Shown here piece after piece: positions 8,283 through 16,494 of a DNA stretch of 64,000 bases. Numbering within the stretch: position 1 is the stretch's first letter; every line of letters begins with the position of its first letter. The translations under genes and the position numbers were made by a program. The DNA comes from Bdellovibrionales bacterium (GTDB taxonomy: Bacteria; Bdellovibrionota; UBA1018; CAIMNF01): positions 310,001-374,000 of the forward strand of contig CANNBJ010000003.1 in NCBI GenBank assembly GCA_947502835.1, given 5' to 3'. The notes under the pieces were generated by a model. The model searched no databases and had not been told where the DNA came from. It worked only from the letters and a program-made list of their open reading frames with translations.

Positions 8283-9201
8283 AATCGACTCCTTCGCACT
8301 TGCGGGGCTTTGCAGTCAGGCGGTCGATGAGTCCGCGTCCGACTTTTGCGAGGTATCCTTGCCGGTCCTTCACGCCATACACAAACTCATTCAGGTAATC
8401 TTGGTAGGTTTTCGGATCGCGCGAGATCTCTTCCCACTTCACATAAAAGTCATTGTCGCGATCATAATACCCTTGGGCATAAGAGGGGTGACAGCCCCAG
8501 GGTTCATGCACCACGTGATCCACAAGGATACCCGGGATCAAGGTGCGATTCGGGTCGCGACGGATGAGCGAGGTGTCGACGATTTCTTCCGCAACGATGA
8601 TCACGCGCTTTGAGGCAAAGGCGATTTCCTTCTGTGTGCCCATGAGGCCCCAGACCTGCGAGTTGCCTTCGCGATCCGCCCGTTGCACATGAATCACCGC
8701 CACATCCGGGTTCAGCGCAGGCACGGTGGCCAGGCGATTGCCGGTGTACGGACAAGTAATGGATTTGATTTTCGGGTTCGATTCCTCGATGTGGGTGCCC
8801 TCGAAGTTCTTGAGCGGCCAAAAGGGGAGGCCCGAGCTTCCGGCAAGCGATCGCGCAACCATTCCGAAATGCGAGTACTCTTCGAGTTCAAGCTTGGATG
8901 CGGAATCCTTCTGGGATCTGCGTCTGAGCGCATGAAGTGATCCGACGCCCGGATTTCCGGCCCACGAGAATACGAGTTTTTTTACGAGGCCTGCTTCGAT
9001 CAATTGGTCATAGACGAGATCAGGGGTCAGGCGGATTGCAGTGAGATCCTTGATTCCCTGGCGGATGATCTCGTGTCCTGCAGCAAAGGAAATCAGGTGG
9101 GTGAAGCCTTCAAGGTAAAGATCACAGCCGGGCTTTACCGCATCTGCGATTGCCTCACGCATGTTGACGATTTTATTCGGTGCAAGTTTTGGCTTACGCA
9201 T
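8272..9201 (-). CDS. CoA-transferase family I, subunit A
   Basis: Alpha subunit partner of the downstream CoA-transferase gene. The N-terminal KIVNMREAIADAVKPGCDLYLEGF and the DVAVIHVQRADREGN segment are characteristic of GctA-like alpha subunits. At 309 residues it is longer than SCOT/AtoD-type alpha subunits and close to glutaconate CoA-transferase A. The start overlaps the end of the upstream aminotransferase by 8 bases and the end overlaps subunit B by 11, so three genes form a compact minus-strand operon. Substrate assignment needs more than homology; a dicarboxylate such as glutarate or glutaconate would fit the family branch. Confidence 0.88.
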   Translation of the reverse strand: MRKPKLAPNKIVNMREAIADAVKPGCDLYLEGFTHLISFAAGHEIIRQGIKDLTAIRLTPDLVYDQLIEAGLVKKLVFSWAGNPGVGSLHALRRRSQKDSASKLELEEYSHFGMVARSLAGSSGLPFWPLKNFEGTHIEESNPKIKSITCPYTGNRLATVPALNPDVAVIHVQRADREGNSQVWGLMGTQKEIAFASKRVIIVAEEIVDTSLIRRDPNRTLIPGILVDHVVHEPWGCHPSYAQGYYDRDNDFYVKWEEISRDPKTYQDYLNEFVYGVKDRQGYLAKVGRGLIDRLTAKPRKCEGVDYGY

Positions 9202-10531
9202 GTCCGAGTTCCGTCAAGCACTGATCCAGGATCTCAAGGCCGACCTTTATGTCGGCTTCCGTGATAATCAGCGGAGGCGCAAAACGAATTGTCGATTTTC
9301 CGCAGGACAAGAGCAAAAGCCCCTTCCGGAAGGCAAGCTGCTCGAGCTTCCCGACATACTCAGTCGCAGGAGTGCCATCTTTTTGGATGAACTCGGCACC
9401 GATCATGAGGCCCACTCCGCGGATATCTCCGATGGAAGGATGCTTCTTTTGAAGTCTTCTCAGCTCTTCGATAAAGAATGCGCCGGTTTTTTTGATCTGC
9501 GGCAACATCCCGCCAATGATTTCAAGCGTTGCATTTGCAGCAGCACAGCAAACGGGGTTTCCGCCATAAGTCGAACCGTGAGTGCCGCGGCCCCAGGTCA
9601 TCTTCGAGGTCTTGGCGATAATTGCACCAATCGGCATTCCGGAGGCGATTCCTTTTGCGGAGAGAATCACATCGGGGGTAATGCCAAGGGTTTCTGCTGC
9701 AAACATGTCACCCGTGCGGCCAATGCCGGATTGCACTTCATCAAACACCAGAACAATGCCGTGCTTGTCGCAGATTGCGCGCAGATCCCGCAAAAACTTG
9801 AGGGACGGCATGATGTAGCCGCCTTCGCCTTGAATCGGCTCGACGAAGATTGCTGCGACTTCATCAGGCGAGAAGTGCGAGGTGAACCAATCGTCTTCGA
9901 GTTTCTTCCCGCAAACGCAGTTGTTCTCGCACCAGGTTTTTTCGTTTTTGTATGCGCAACGGTACGGATAGGAATACGGGAGGTGATAAATCTCAGGCAG
10001 CAAGGGCCCGAAGTGCGCTTTTTGTGTGGGCTTTGACGAATTCAGTGTGATTGCGCCCATGGTGCGCCCGTGGAATGCACCCTTGAAGGCAATGACCTTC
10101 GTGCGGCGAGTGTGGTAGCGCGCAAGTTTGATTGCGCCTTCGACCGCTTCGGTACCCGAGTTTGTCAGGAATACTTTGGTCTCACCCATGTAGGGTTTCA
10201 CCGCGCTCGATAGATTCTCGCAGAGCTTCACCATCGATTCGTAATAAAAATCAGTGCCGCAGATATGGAGAAACTTTCCTGCCGCATCCTGGACTGCCTT
10301 GACCACCTTCGGGTGGGCATGGCCTGTAGAGGTCACCGCGATGCCTGCCATGAAATCAAGATACGAGTTGCCATCAACATCGTACACGTACATGCCTTCG
10401 CCATGGGACACCACGAGAGGGTATTCCTTGATGTACGAGGGCGATGTTACCGCATGATCGCGATCGATCAGGGCCTTGGCCTTGGGACCGGGAGGAGGAG
10501 TCTTGATCTCGGGGCGTTTTGTGATTTCCAT
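9194..10531 (-). CDS. Class III PLP-dependent aminotransferase (GABA/acetylornithine type)
   Basis: Fold-type I aminotransferase of 445 residues that acts on omega-amino groups. It shows the class III pattern: GTEAVEGAIKLARYHT, AFHGRTMGAITLN, the cofactor-binding FDEVQSGIGRTG and the PLP lysine in ILSAKGIASGMPIGA. A cysteine-rich insertion (YRCAYKNEKTWCENNCVCGK) resembles the one in archaeal-type 4-aminobutyrate aminotransferases. It is the first gene of the aminotransferase-CoA-transferase A-B operon. The likely reaction is conversion of an omega-amino acid such as GABA or 5-aminovalerate to its semialdehyde with 2-oxoglutarate as acceptor. The exact substrate is inferred. Confidence 0.85.
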   Translation of the reverse strand: MEITKRPEIKTPPPGPKAKALIDRDHAVTSPSYIKEYPLVVSHGEGMYVYDVDGNSYLDFMAGIAVTSTGHAHPKVVKAVQDAAGKFLHICGTDFYYESMVKLCENLSSAVKPYMGETKVFLTNSGTEAVEGAIKLARYHTRRTKVIAFKGAFHGRTMGAITLNSSKPTQKAHFGPLLPEIYHLPYSYPYRCAYKNEKTWCENNCVCGKKLEDDWFTSHFSPDEVAAIFVEPIQGEGGYIMPSLKFLRDLRAICDKHGIVLVFDEVQSGIGRTGDMFAAETLGITPDVILSAKGIASGMPIGAIIAKTSKMTWGRGTHGSTYGGNPVCCAAANATLEIIGGMLPQIKKTGAFFIEELRRLQKKHPSIGDIRGVGLMIGAEFIQKDGTPATEYVGKLEQLAFRKGLLLLSCGKSTIRFAPPLIITEADIKVGLEILDQCLTELGHA

Positions 10532-10864
10532 GGCCTGAAACCTACCGCACTTTACCCCGAAAAAAAACGAAGAAGCCCCGGCTAAAGACGTGCCTCAAGA
10601 GCTCTCAATGACAAAGGTTTACATCAGCATTCCGCGATGAACTCTAGTTGGATTCCGACTTTTTGAGCGAGCCGAGGGGCCTGCTTGGAGTGTGTGATCA
10701 GTTAAACCCAGTGTTTGCCGAGGTTGTCTTGGGCAGAGAGGGGGTTTAGCCGACTCTCGCGAGACAGGACTGGCGACAGCGAGGCCGCAGGATGCGGCAT
10801 GGAGGCCTAAACCCTCTCTCTATCCAAGACAGCCGTGTCGAGCCCTTGGTGTCCATGATCCACC
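10532..10864. other. Non-coding region between two catabolic genes, containing a structured element
   Basis: About 330 bases separate the aldehyde dehydrogenase stop from the aminotransferase start on the minus strand. The small ORF in the track here is a shadow of the inverted repeat. The right half holds the cloverleaf-like element at 10722-10834. The left half presumably carries the promoter of the aminotransferase operon, plus a short AGCC/GGCT hairpin beside an A/T run near 10555-10585. Confidence 0.6.
10722..10834. repeat. Long inverted repeat with internal hairpins (candidate structured RNA or mobile palindromic element)
   Basis: Two outer arms of roughly 28 bases, about 10722-10749 and 10804-10834, are almost exact reverse complements (GTCTTGG, AGAG and GGTTTAG in the left arm; CTAAACC, CTCT and CCAAGAC in the right). 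The roughly 53-base interior holds three further hairpin candidates: TCTCGCGAGA at 10755-10764, CTG-GCGA-CAG at 10770-10779 with a GNRA-type loop, and GCCGCA-GGA-TGCGGC at 10784-10798. The whole could fold like a cloverleaf with a very long closing stem. No T-tract follows on either side, so it is not a plain terminator. It does not match tRNA, 6S, SRP or RNase P RNA signatures that I know. Confidence 0.7.
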
Positions 10865-12439
10865 TCACTCCATGATCGTCCGCGATTGCTCCCGCATGAA
10901 CTGCATCACATAGTACGGCCCGCAGCCGCCCTTGCCGGATCCGCCGCCCGAGCCCTTCCAGCCACAAAAGGACTGGACTCCGGGCCAGGCGCCTGTGGTG
11001 GCACCCGTGGCACGGTTTGCGTAAAGGACGCCTGCTTCGATCGAATCCATGAACAAATCGATCTCTTCTTTTTTGGCGGTGAAGATCCCGCTCGTGAGAC
11101 CGTATTCCGCCTTGTTCGCATCCGTGATCGCATCGGGCAGTGAACTGAATTTGGTGACCGCAAGGAAGGGAGAGAAAAACTCATCCTTGAAGTGCCGCGA
11201 AGTGGAGGGGAGTTCGGCGATGGTGGGATCGGCAAAGTGCCCCGCCTTGAACTCGGATTTCTCGCGAAGGTCTGTTCCGCCCCAAAGGATCTTTCCGATG
11301 GCGCGAGCTTCACTGATGGCGGTCAGGTGCCTCTCGACTGCGCGCTGATTGATGACCGGTCCCATGTAGATTTCTTGATTGGCTGGATCGCCCACGGATA
11401 CGAGTTTCCTTGCAGCAGCGAGCAGCTTCTCGACAAACTCGGGATAGATTTTTTCATGAACATAGAGTCGCGAAAGCGCGCTGCATTTTTGGCCCGAGAG
11501 TCCAAAGGCGCTCCGAACACAGCCATTCGCGGCTTTTTCGAGATCAGCGCTCTCGCATACGAATGCGGCGTTCTTTCCACCGAGTTCCACAAGCGCTGGT
11601 TTCGCGTACAGTCCTGAGTTCAAGGTGCGGATGATGCTCATTCCGACCATCTTGCTTCCGGTAAACGCAACCCCGTCACACATCGGATGTTTCACCATCC
11701 ATTCCCCAAGGGCAGGCCCGTTTCCAAAGACCACTTGCAACACGCCTTCAGGAAGGCCCGCATCCCGATACGCGAGATAAATTTCATAGGCAGTGCCCGG
11801 GGCATCATCACTTGGTTTCAGGATGACGCTGTTCCCACCCAAAAGTGCAGCCGAAGTCATGCCGGCACCAAGCGCCATCGGAAAATTAAAGGGCGCAATG
11901 ACCGAAAACACTCCGTAGGGGCGAAGCACATCCTTGGTGTTTTCATTGGGCGAGAGTTTGGCAAGCGGCTGGATGTAACCGTTTGCCTGCTCCATTTGAT
12001 CTGCGTAATAGGCAAGGAGATCTGCGGCTTCTTCAGCGTCGCCCAAGCTCTCCATCCTGTTTTTGCCAACTTCCAGAACCATGAGTGCTGCGATTCTCAT
12101 GCGGCGTTCGCGCATGATGTCCGCTGCTTTCTTGGTGATCGCAACCCGTTCCGTCCAGGGAGTCGCGCCCCAGATTTTTTGGGCGCGTTTTGCCGCGGTG
12201 AATGCCTCATTCAGATCCGCCTCACTTGCAACATGATAGTTGGCAATGAGGAGGGATGTGTTGGTGGGAGAGGTTTTTTTGTTCACCTTTCCGCTTTCAA
12301 CTTTCTTTCCATTCACGATCGAGGGGATCGAGTATCCAAGTGATGATTTTAGGTTTGCGAGAGCTGCATCGAATTCCTTATGGAGTTCGGTGAGGTCGGC
12401 ACTGAGGGCGGAGTAGGTGATTCTGAATCCTTTTGACAT
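10865..12439 (-). CDS. Aldehyde dehydrogenase, 1-pyrroline-5-carboxylate dehydrogenase-like
   Basis: NAD(P)-dependent aldehyde dehydrogenase of 524 residues. The catalytic Cys is near residue 319 (LSGQKCSALSR), the general-base Glu near 286 (ALVELGGKNA), and the nucleotide-binding region has PFNFPMALGAG and VAFTGSK. The C-terminus (GAWPGVQSFCGWKGSG, then GPYYVMQFMREQS) is the signature of glutamate-gamma-semialdehyde dehydrogenases (RocA/PutA C-terminal domain type). It could oxidise glutamate semialdehyde from proline or ornithine, or a related semialdehyde made by the two adjacent aminotransferases. No proline dehydrogenase domain is attached and none is in the window. The start ATG is supported by family length. 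Confidence 0.88.
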   Translation of the reverse strand: MSKGFRITYSALSADLTELHKEFDAALANLKSSLGYSIPSIVNGKKVESGKVNKKTSPTNTSLLIANYHVASEADLNEAFTAAKRAQKIWGATPWTERVAITKKAADIMRERRMRIAALMVLEVGKNRMESLGDAEEAADLLAYYADQMEQANGYIQPLAKLSPNENTKDVLRPYGVFSVIAPFNFPMALGAGMTSAALLGGNSVILKPSDDAPGTAYEIYLAYRDAGLPEGVLQVVFGNGPALGEWMVKHPMCDGVAFTGSKMVGMSIIRTLNSGLYAKPALVELGGKNAAFVCESADLEKAANGCVRSAFGLSGQKCSALSRLYVHEKIYPEFVEKLLAAARKLVSVGDPANQEIYMGPVINQRAVERHLTAISEARAIGKILWGGTDLREKSEFKAGHFADPTIAELPSTSRHFKDEFFSPFLAVTKFSSLPDAITDANKAEYGLTSGIFTAKKEEIDLFMDSIEAGVLYANRATGATTGAWPGVQSFCGWKGSGGGSGKGGCGPYYVMQFMREQSRTIME

Positions 12440-12517
12440 GAGCCGGATTTAATCACACCGTCGCCTGGATTTCCAGTCAAACAAGTGTTTTTTGGCTGTA
12501 GAATCCCTAAAGAGCCA

Positions 12518-13894
12518 TCACAGCGAGAAGCTTAGAATTGCCCTTTTCAACAGGTCCACGCACTCATCGGCTTCCTGCATGCTCATTTCAAGAGACGGCC
12601 CCAGAATCACAAGATCCCCATTCACGCCATCGGCCTGGCCGTAATTCGGCCAAATCACGAGGCCTTGATCTTGGGCATGTTGTACGAATTTTTGCGCAAA
12701 TTTCTTGGCGATCGGAAAGGGTGCTTTTGATGCTTTGTTCTCGACGAATTCAATGCCCGCCATGTGGCCAATTCCGGTGATCGAGCCGACAAAGGGGAGA
12801 GCATGAAGATGAGATTTTAACTCCGAGAGCCAGTGATCAGATACAACCTCTGCCTTTTGCAGGACCTGGTGTTCGTCCATGTATTCAATGACGGAAAGCG
12901 CTGTTGCCGCCATGGATGGAGTTTGCATGTAGGTTTGCGCATGAAGGAATCCGCCAGAGCTCCTTTTCATCGTGTCGACGTCGGTCTTTTTTACGAGCAC
13001 CGCTGCGACCGGCATGAGTCCGGCATTCAGTCCCTTGCCCATGACGAGCAGATCGGGTTTGAAGTCAAAATGTTCCGAGGCAAAAAACTTGCCCGTGCGT
13101 CCAGCCCCGCACATCACCTCATCTGCAATGACCAGGATCTCATGCTTTCTGCAAAGCTCCTGCACGCGGTGAAGATACCCCTTCGGTGGCACCCAAGCGC
13201 CGGTGGAAGAGCCACTTACAGGTTCCAGGAGGAAGGCACTGATCGTATCGGCCCCTTCGTGCTCGATCAGGGTTTCGAGTTCTTTTAGGTAAAATTCTGC
13301 GCCTTTTTCATGATATTCGGCGTGCATTTCTTCAATGTCATTGGACTGCACGACGGGGCAGCGGTACCCGTAGGGGGCGCTCACGGTCAAAACTTGCGAC
13401 AAGAGTGGGCCGTAGACTTTTTTATAATGTGGACGGCCTGAGGCTGAGAGCGCGTACAGAGTGTTGCCGTGATAGCCTGGAGTGCGGGTGATGAGTTTGT
13501 GTTTCGATGGGAATCCGCGATCCACCCAGAGTTGGCGCGCAAACTTGATCGCAGCTTCGATTGCCTCTGAGCCCGAGGCAAGAAGTGAAACCCGATCGAG
13601 TCCCAAGCTTGAAGCCTTCTTGGCAAGGTTTGCAGCAAGTGCTTCCATAGGCCTTGAGGTGAACTGCATGCCGTTCACGTAGGCGACTTTTTTCATCTGG
13701 GCTGCAACTCGATCGGCAAGCTCCGGGTGCCCATGTCCAAGGGTTGTCACGAGTGCGCCACCGGAGGCGTCAAAGTATCTTTTACCTGTTTCATCAAAGA
13801 GATGAACTCCCGATCCGTGCGAAATCACAGGATAGGATTTGTTCAGGTTCCGGAGCAAAACATTGCCTTCAGGGTAGTGAATCGGGTGTGACAT
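12518..13894 (-). CDS. Class III PLP-dependent aminotransferase (second copy type)
   Basis: A 458-residue aminotransferase clearly different from the one at 9194-10531. Motifs are LLASGSEAIEAAIKFARQ, TPGYHGNTLYALSASG, VIADEVMCGAGRTGKF and the PLP lysine in LLVMGKGLNAGLMPVA. It belongs to the omega-amino acid/diamine group of class III enzymes; the substrate (for example GABA, beta-alanine, ornithine, lysine-derived or a diamine) cannot be fixed by eye. It lies 78 bases upstream of the aldehyde dehydrogenase on the same strand. The pair could convert an amino compound to a semialdehyde and then to a carboxylate. Confidence 0.85.
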   Translation of the reverse strand: MSHPIHYPEGNVLLRNLNKSYPVISHGSGVHLFDETGKRYFDASGGALVTTLGHGHPELADRVAAQMKKVAYVNGMQFTSRPMEALAANLAKKASSLGLDRVSLLASGSEAIEAAIKFARQLWVDRGFPSKHKLITRTPGYHGNTLYALSASGRPHYKKVYGPLLSQVLTVSAPYGYRCPVVQSNDIEEMHAEYHEKGAEFYLKELETLIEHEGADTISAFLLEPVSGSSTGAWVPPKGYLHRVQELCRKHEILVIADEVMCGAGRTGKFFASEHFDFKPDLLVMGKGLNAGLMPVAAVLVKKTDVDTMKRSSGGFLHAQTYMQTPSMAATALSVIEYMDEHQVLQKAEVVSDHWLSELKSHLHALPFVGSITGIGHMAGIEFVENKASKAPFPIAKKFAQKFVQHAQDQGLVIWPNYGQADGVNGDLVILGPSLEMSMQEADECVDLLKRAILSFSL

Positions 13895-13971
13895 GAGGCA
13901 GGAGTCTAGCCCCGGTTCGCGCTAAAAAAAAGGGTTTTGTCTGATTGAATTCGGTTAAAATCCCAGGGCCT

Positions 13972-14889
13972 CTATGGGACCGCTACTGAGCTGAAAATAA
14001 GATCTGGGTTCGAATAATTGTTATTACTGCCGCAGATTACATTTAAAGCACCGCCGCCAAGATTCTGAATCGGGATGAGTCCTCCGGTAGCTTGAGAGGA
14101 GCACTCCTCCCAAGAGGACGATGTGGAGTTCCAAGCTGCCACGCGGATTGCCTCTGCTTTCGGAATCAAGCCTTGCCCAAGACTCGTAAGGCTTAGGTAT
14201 TGCCGATATTCCAGGCCTTCCCCTTCAAAGTAACGGATTTTAATTGAACGCGAATTCACTCCCGACGGCAACTCAACCTTTACAAATTTTCGTCCAGGGC
14301 AGTCATTTGTAGCGGTAGTGCAGGGTAATGTGGAAATTGTTCCACTGCCCGCAATTCCCCACACGCGAACCGGAATCACAGACTCATTTGAGACCCCATT
14401 CGGAAACTCTCTTGCTCCGAAAAATGAGAAAGTTGAATAAATTAAATTTGGAGAAGTCTCGTCGCCTTCAAATTTCATGCATCGTCCACCGGCCACATCC
14501 GCAGGCCCTGTTGTGATGGAGCCCACAATCCCGACACTCACTGGCACGTTTCTCGGGAGCTGAAGGCGGATTTCGGGGAAGCTCAAGGATGCGATCGCAT
14601 CGGTAAATAGGGTCGCATTTGGTATTGAACTATTTGTCAAAACCGGAACGGGGATTCCGCTCAATTCCCCAGTGGCTTCATTCTTGAACCCCGCTCGAAT
14701 ATCGGACTGGATGCAAGGAAAGCCTAGCGTGGTGGTTGTGGATTGTAGCTCGGGATTGCGGCTTAGGGTCTCAAGCAGGTTCGGAGCAGGTGAGTTGCGC
14801 TCAAGCCCGGTCACGAGCCTTACGGTTACGGTTTCGCCCGGTGCGCAGGCGGAGAGACAAAAAACAAGGGCAAGAAGGGCGGGCTTCAT
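13972..14889 (-). CDS. Putative lipoprotein of unknown function
   Basis: Function not recognised. The N-terminus MKPALLALVFCLSACAPGE is a lipoprotein signal with lipobox LSAC, so the mature protein is predicted to be lipidated. The remaining roughly 290 residues are Ser/Thr/Gly/Pro-rich with beta character and contain several further cysteines (for example PCTTATNDCPGRKF) that could form disulfides. There are no Walker, hydrolase or peptidoglycan-binding motifs. It lies just downstream of the family B gene on the same strand, separated by 61 bases, and may be co-transcribed with it. The pairing with an OmpA-like secreted protein suggests an envelope role, but that is inference. Confidence 0.65.
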   Translation of the reverse strand: MKPALLALVFCLSACAPGETVTVRLVTGLERNSPAPNLLETLSRNPELQSTTTTLGFPCIQSDIRAGFKNEATGELSGIPVPVLTNSSIPNATLFTDAIASLSFPEIRLQLPRNVPVSVGIVGSITTGPADVAGGRCMKFEGDETSPNLIYSTFSFFGAREFPNGVSNESVIPVRVWGIAGSGTISTLPCTTATNDCPGRKFVKVELPSGVNSRSIKIRYFEGEGLEYRQYLSLTSLGQGLIPKAEAIRVAAWNSTSSSWEECSSQATGGLIPIQNLGGGALNVICGSNNNYSNPDLIFSSVAVP

Positions 14890-14950
14890 GAATTCAATTG
14901 AATCAGGAAGCTGTTCTCAACGCATCAGAAATCGCCGAAGTTTGCTCGAC

Positions 14951-16363
14951 TCAGGGGATGCACTCGTACTTTGGAGTAAGGCACCCTCTCCTGAGAACCG
15001 ATCCAACATACGGAGTCTCCGAAACCCGCTTTGAGCAGGAGTCGCTCTGGGTGAAGTGCAGCGACATTTTGACGTTTTTTGCGCGCTCCAGGGCGACCTG
15101 ATCCCTCAGGGCTTCAGGAACGGATGCAGGATCCCGATCAAAGGCTTCAAGAGCCGCGTCCAATGCTTTTCGCTCTTTTTCAGTTGCAGGAGCCTTCAAG
15201 GTCCGGTTCAAGCGATACACGCCGCTCCCCGATCCGGTTTCGACCAGTTCATACGGACAGGGACCGGATGAACCAGAGCCGCCATCGCCCAGAATCACCC
15301 GTGTTCCTGAAAGGTCCTTGTTCAGGAAGTCCGGGTGGTTCACCTTCGGGAGCACCTTGAGAAGCGAGTTCGCGCGCGCCTCGGTCAGTGATTTGAAGTC
15401 CCATGCATCCCAGGGGGCACCGTTTTGAATCTTGTTGGAGGAAGCTGAAACCTCAATGGATTTCAACTTGCCAAGGCATCCGCCGTGCTTTTTTTGCATG
15501 TCATCGATCTCTTTTTCAATTCTTGCTTTGAGTGCGTCCGGGTCTTTCAATGCAGCGCTGTTGTTTCCGAAAAACTCGGTGGCCCTGATGGAGGCCTCGT
15601 ACTCGGTTCTATATCCGATGACTCGACTGTAATTTGGTTTTGGCTCACTCGTGCAAAACCAATTGCCCCGCACTCCAGCCTGCTTATGGACTTCGATGGC
15701 GCTCTCGAGCTGCGGTTGGGACAGCTTTTTTACCTCTACCTCGGTTTCCGCGACCGCAAGGTCCTTGCCCACTTGGATCGGACCGCTCAGCTCCAAAAGT
15801 GCGCGCGCCCCCTTTTGGCAGCCATGCTTCAGGATGTAGTCATTCATCCTTCCGTCTTGATTTTCAATCATGGCAGTTTTGTCTTCCGGAGTCAGAGCGG
15901 CAATGGTCTTGAGATCGGTCTCCGCTGCGGTTTTCGCTGAAGCCCGGTAGGAGTTGACATCGCTCTTTCCGATTTGATCAATCTTGCAATATTCCCGGCG
16001 TCTCACAAATTCCACGTACCCGATCTTGTCTCCCACCTTGTCAAGGCAGCTCGCCTGACCGATCAACGTGCCATCACTTGTGAAGGCATACCCGTTTGGG
16101 TATCCGTTCCTGATTTCGACCAGACTGTTTTCGAGAAAGAATTGATACTCGTTTTTCTTTCGCTGGGTTCTCGCACTGTTCTCCTTGATCGCGCAGCTTC
16201 CACAATCCTTCGGATTGTTGAGTTTGATGCTTGAACCCGGACAAGGCAATATGTCTGCGATTGATTCGAGCGGGTCGGCAAGCTTGCAGCTGTTCTCCGC
16301 ATGGCTGGAGGCTCCGAAGAACAAAAGAATCGAGATCGCAAACCGGGTGGAACTTGATTTCAT
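14951..16363 (-). CDS. Secreted Cys-containing protein, family member B (OmpA-like C-terminal segment)
   Basis: Paralog of the gene at 5973-7460. The start is set at 16363, because AAAGGAGGGGG lies 6 bases before that ATG and a signal peptide follows (MKSSSTRFAISILLFFGASSHA); the ORF-track start is 13 codons longer. Shared motifs in the same order are CGSCAIKENSARTQ, a helical middle, a segment LKSIEVSASSNK followed by DFKSLTEARANSL that looks like the peptidoglycan-binding part of OmpA-like domains, GSSGPCPYEL and a C-terminal double-Cys tail (CLTPKYECIP). The Asp normally binding diaminopimelate is not visible while the Arg in the EARA/ERAQ motif is kept. Binding to peptidoglycan is therefore uncertain. 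Function otherwise unknown. Confidence 0.75.
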   Translation of the reverse strand: MKSSSTRFAISILLFFGASSHAENSCKLADPLESIADILPCPGSSIKLNNPKDCGSCAIKENSARTQRKKNEYQFFLENSLVEIRNGYPNGYAFTSDGTLIGQASCLDKVGDKIGYVEFVRRREYCKIDQIGKSDVNSYRASAKTAAETDLKTIAALTPEDKTAMIENQDGRMNDYILKHGCQKGARALLELSGPIQVGKDLAVAETEVEVKKLSQPQLESAIEVHKQAGVRGNWFCTSEPKPNYSRVIGYRTEYEASIRATEFFGNNSAALKDPDALKARIEKEIDDMQKKHGGCLGKLKSIEVSASSNKIQNGAPWDAWDFKSLTEARANSLLKVLPKVNHPDFLNKDLSGTRVILGDGGSGSSGPCPYELVETGSGSGVYRLNRTLKAPATEKERKALDAALEAFDRDPASVPEALRDQVALERAKNVKMSLHFTQSDSCSKRVSETPYVGSVLRRGCLTPKYECIP

Positions 16364-16494
16364 AAAAAACCCCCTCCTTTCTGAGTTTACCAAGTGCGTC
16401 ATGAAAACGGAAATAGTTTTAAGGACGGGTCTGATTCAACGAATTTGATTTACCGTACCCGTTCACAAGCATCTGTGCAGCATTTGGAAGGGGA

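Noticed and set aside
10746-10967. 73-codon minus-strand ORF at 10.75 kb
   Set aside because: It spans the inverted repeat and the aldehyde dehydrogenase 3' end, lacks a ribosome binding site and has no domain.
12440-12517. Terminator between the aminotransferase and aldehyde dehydrogenase genes
   Set aside because: A TGGCT/AGCCA pairing exists but with a long loop and an A-run rather than a T-run in the direction of transcription.
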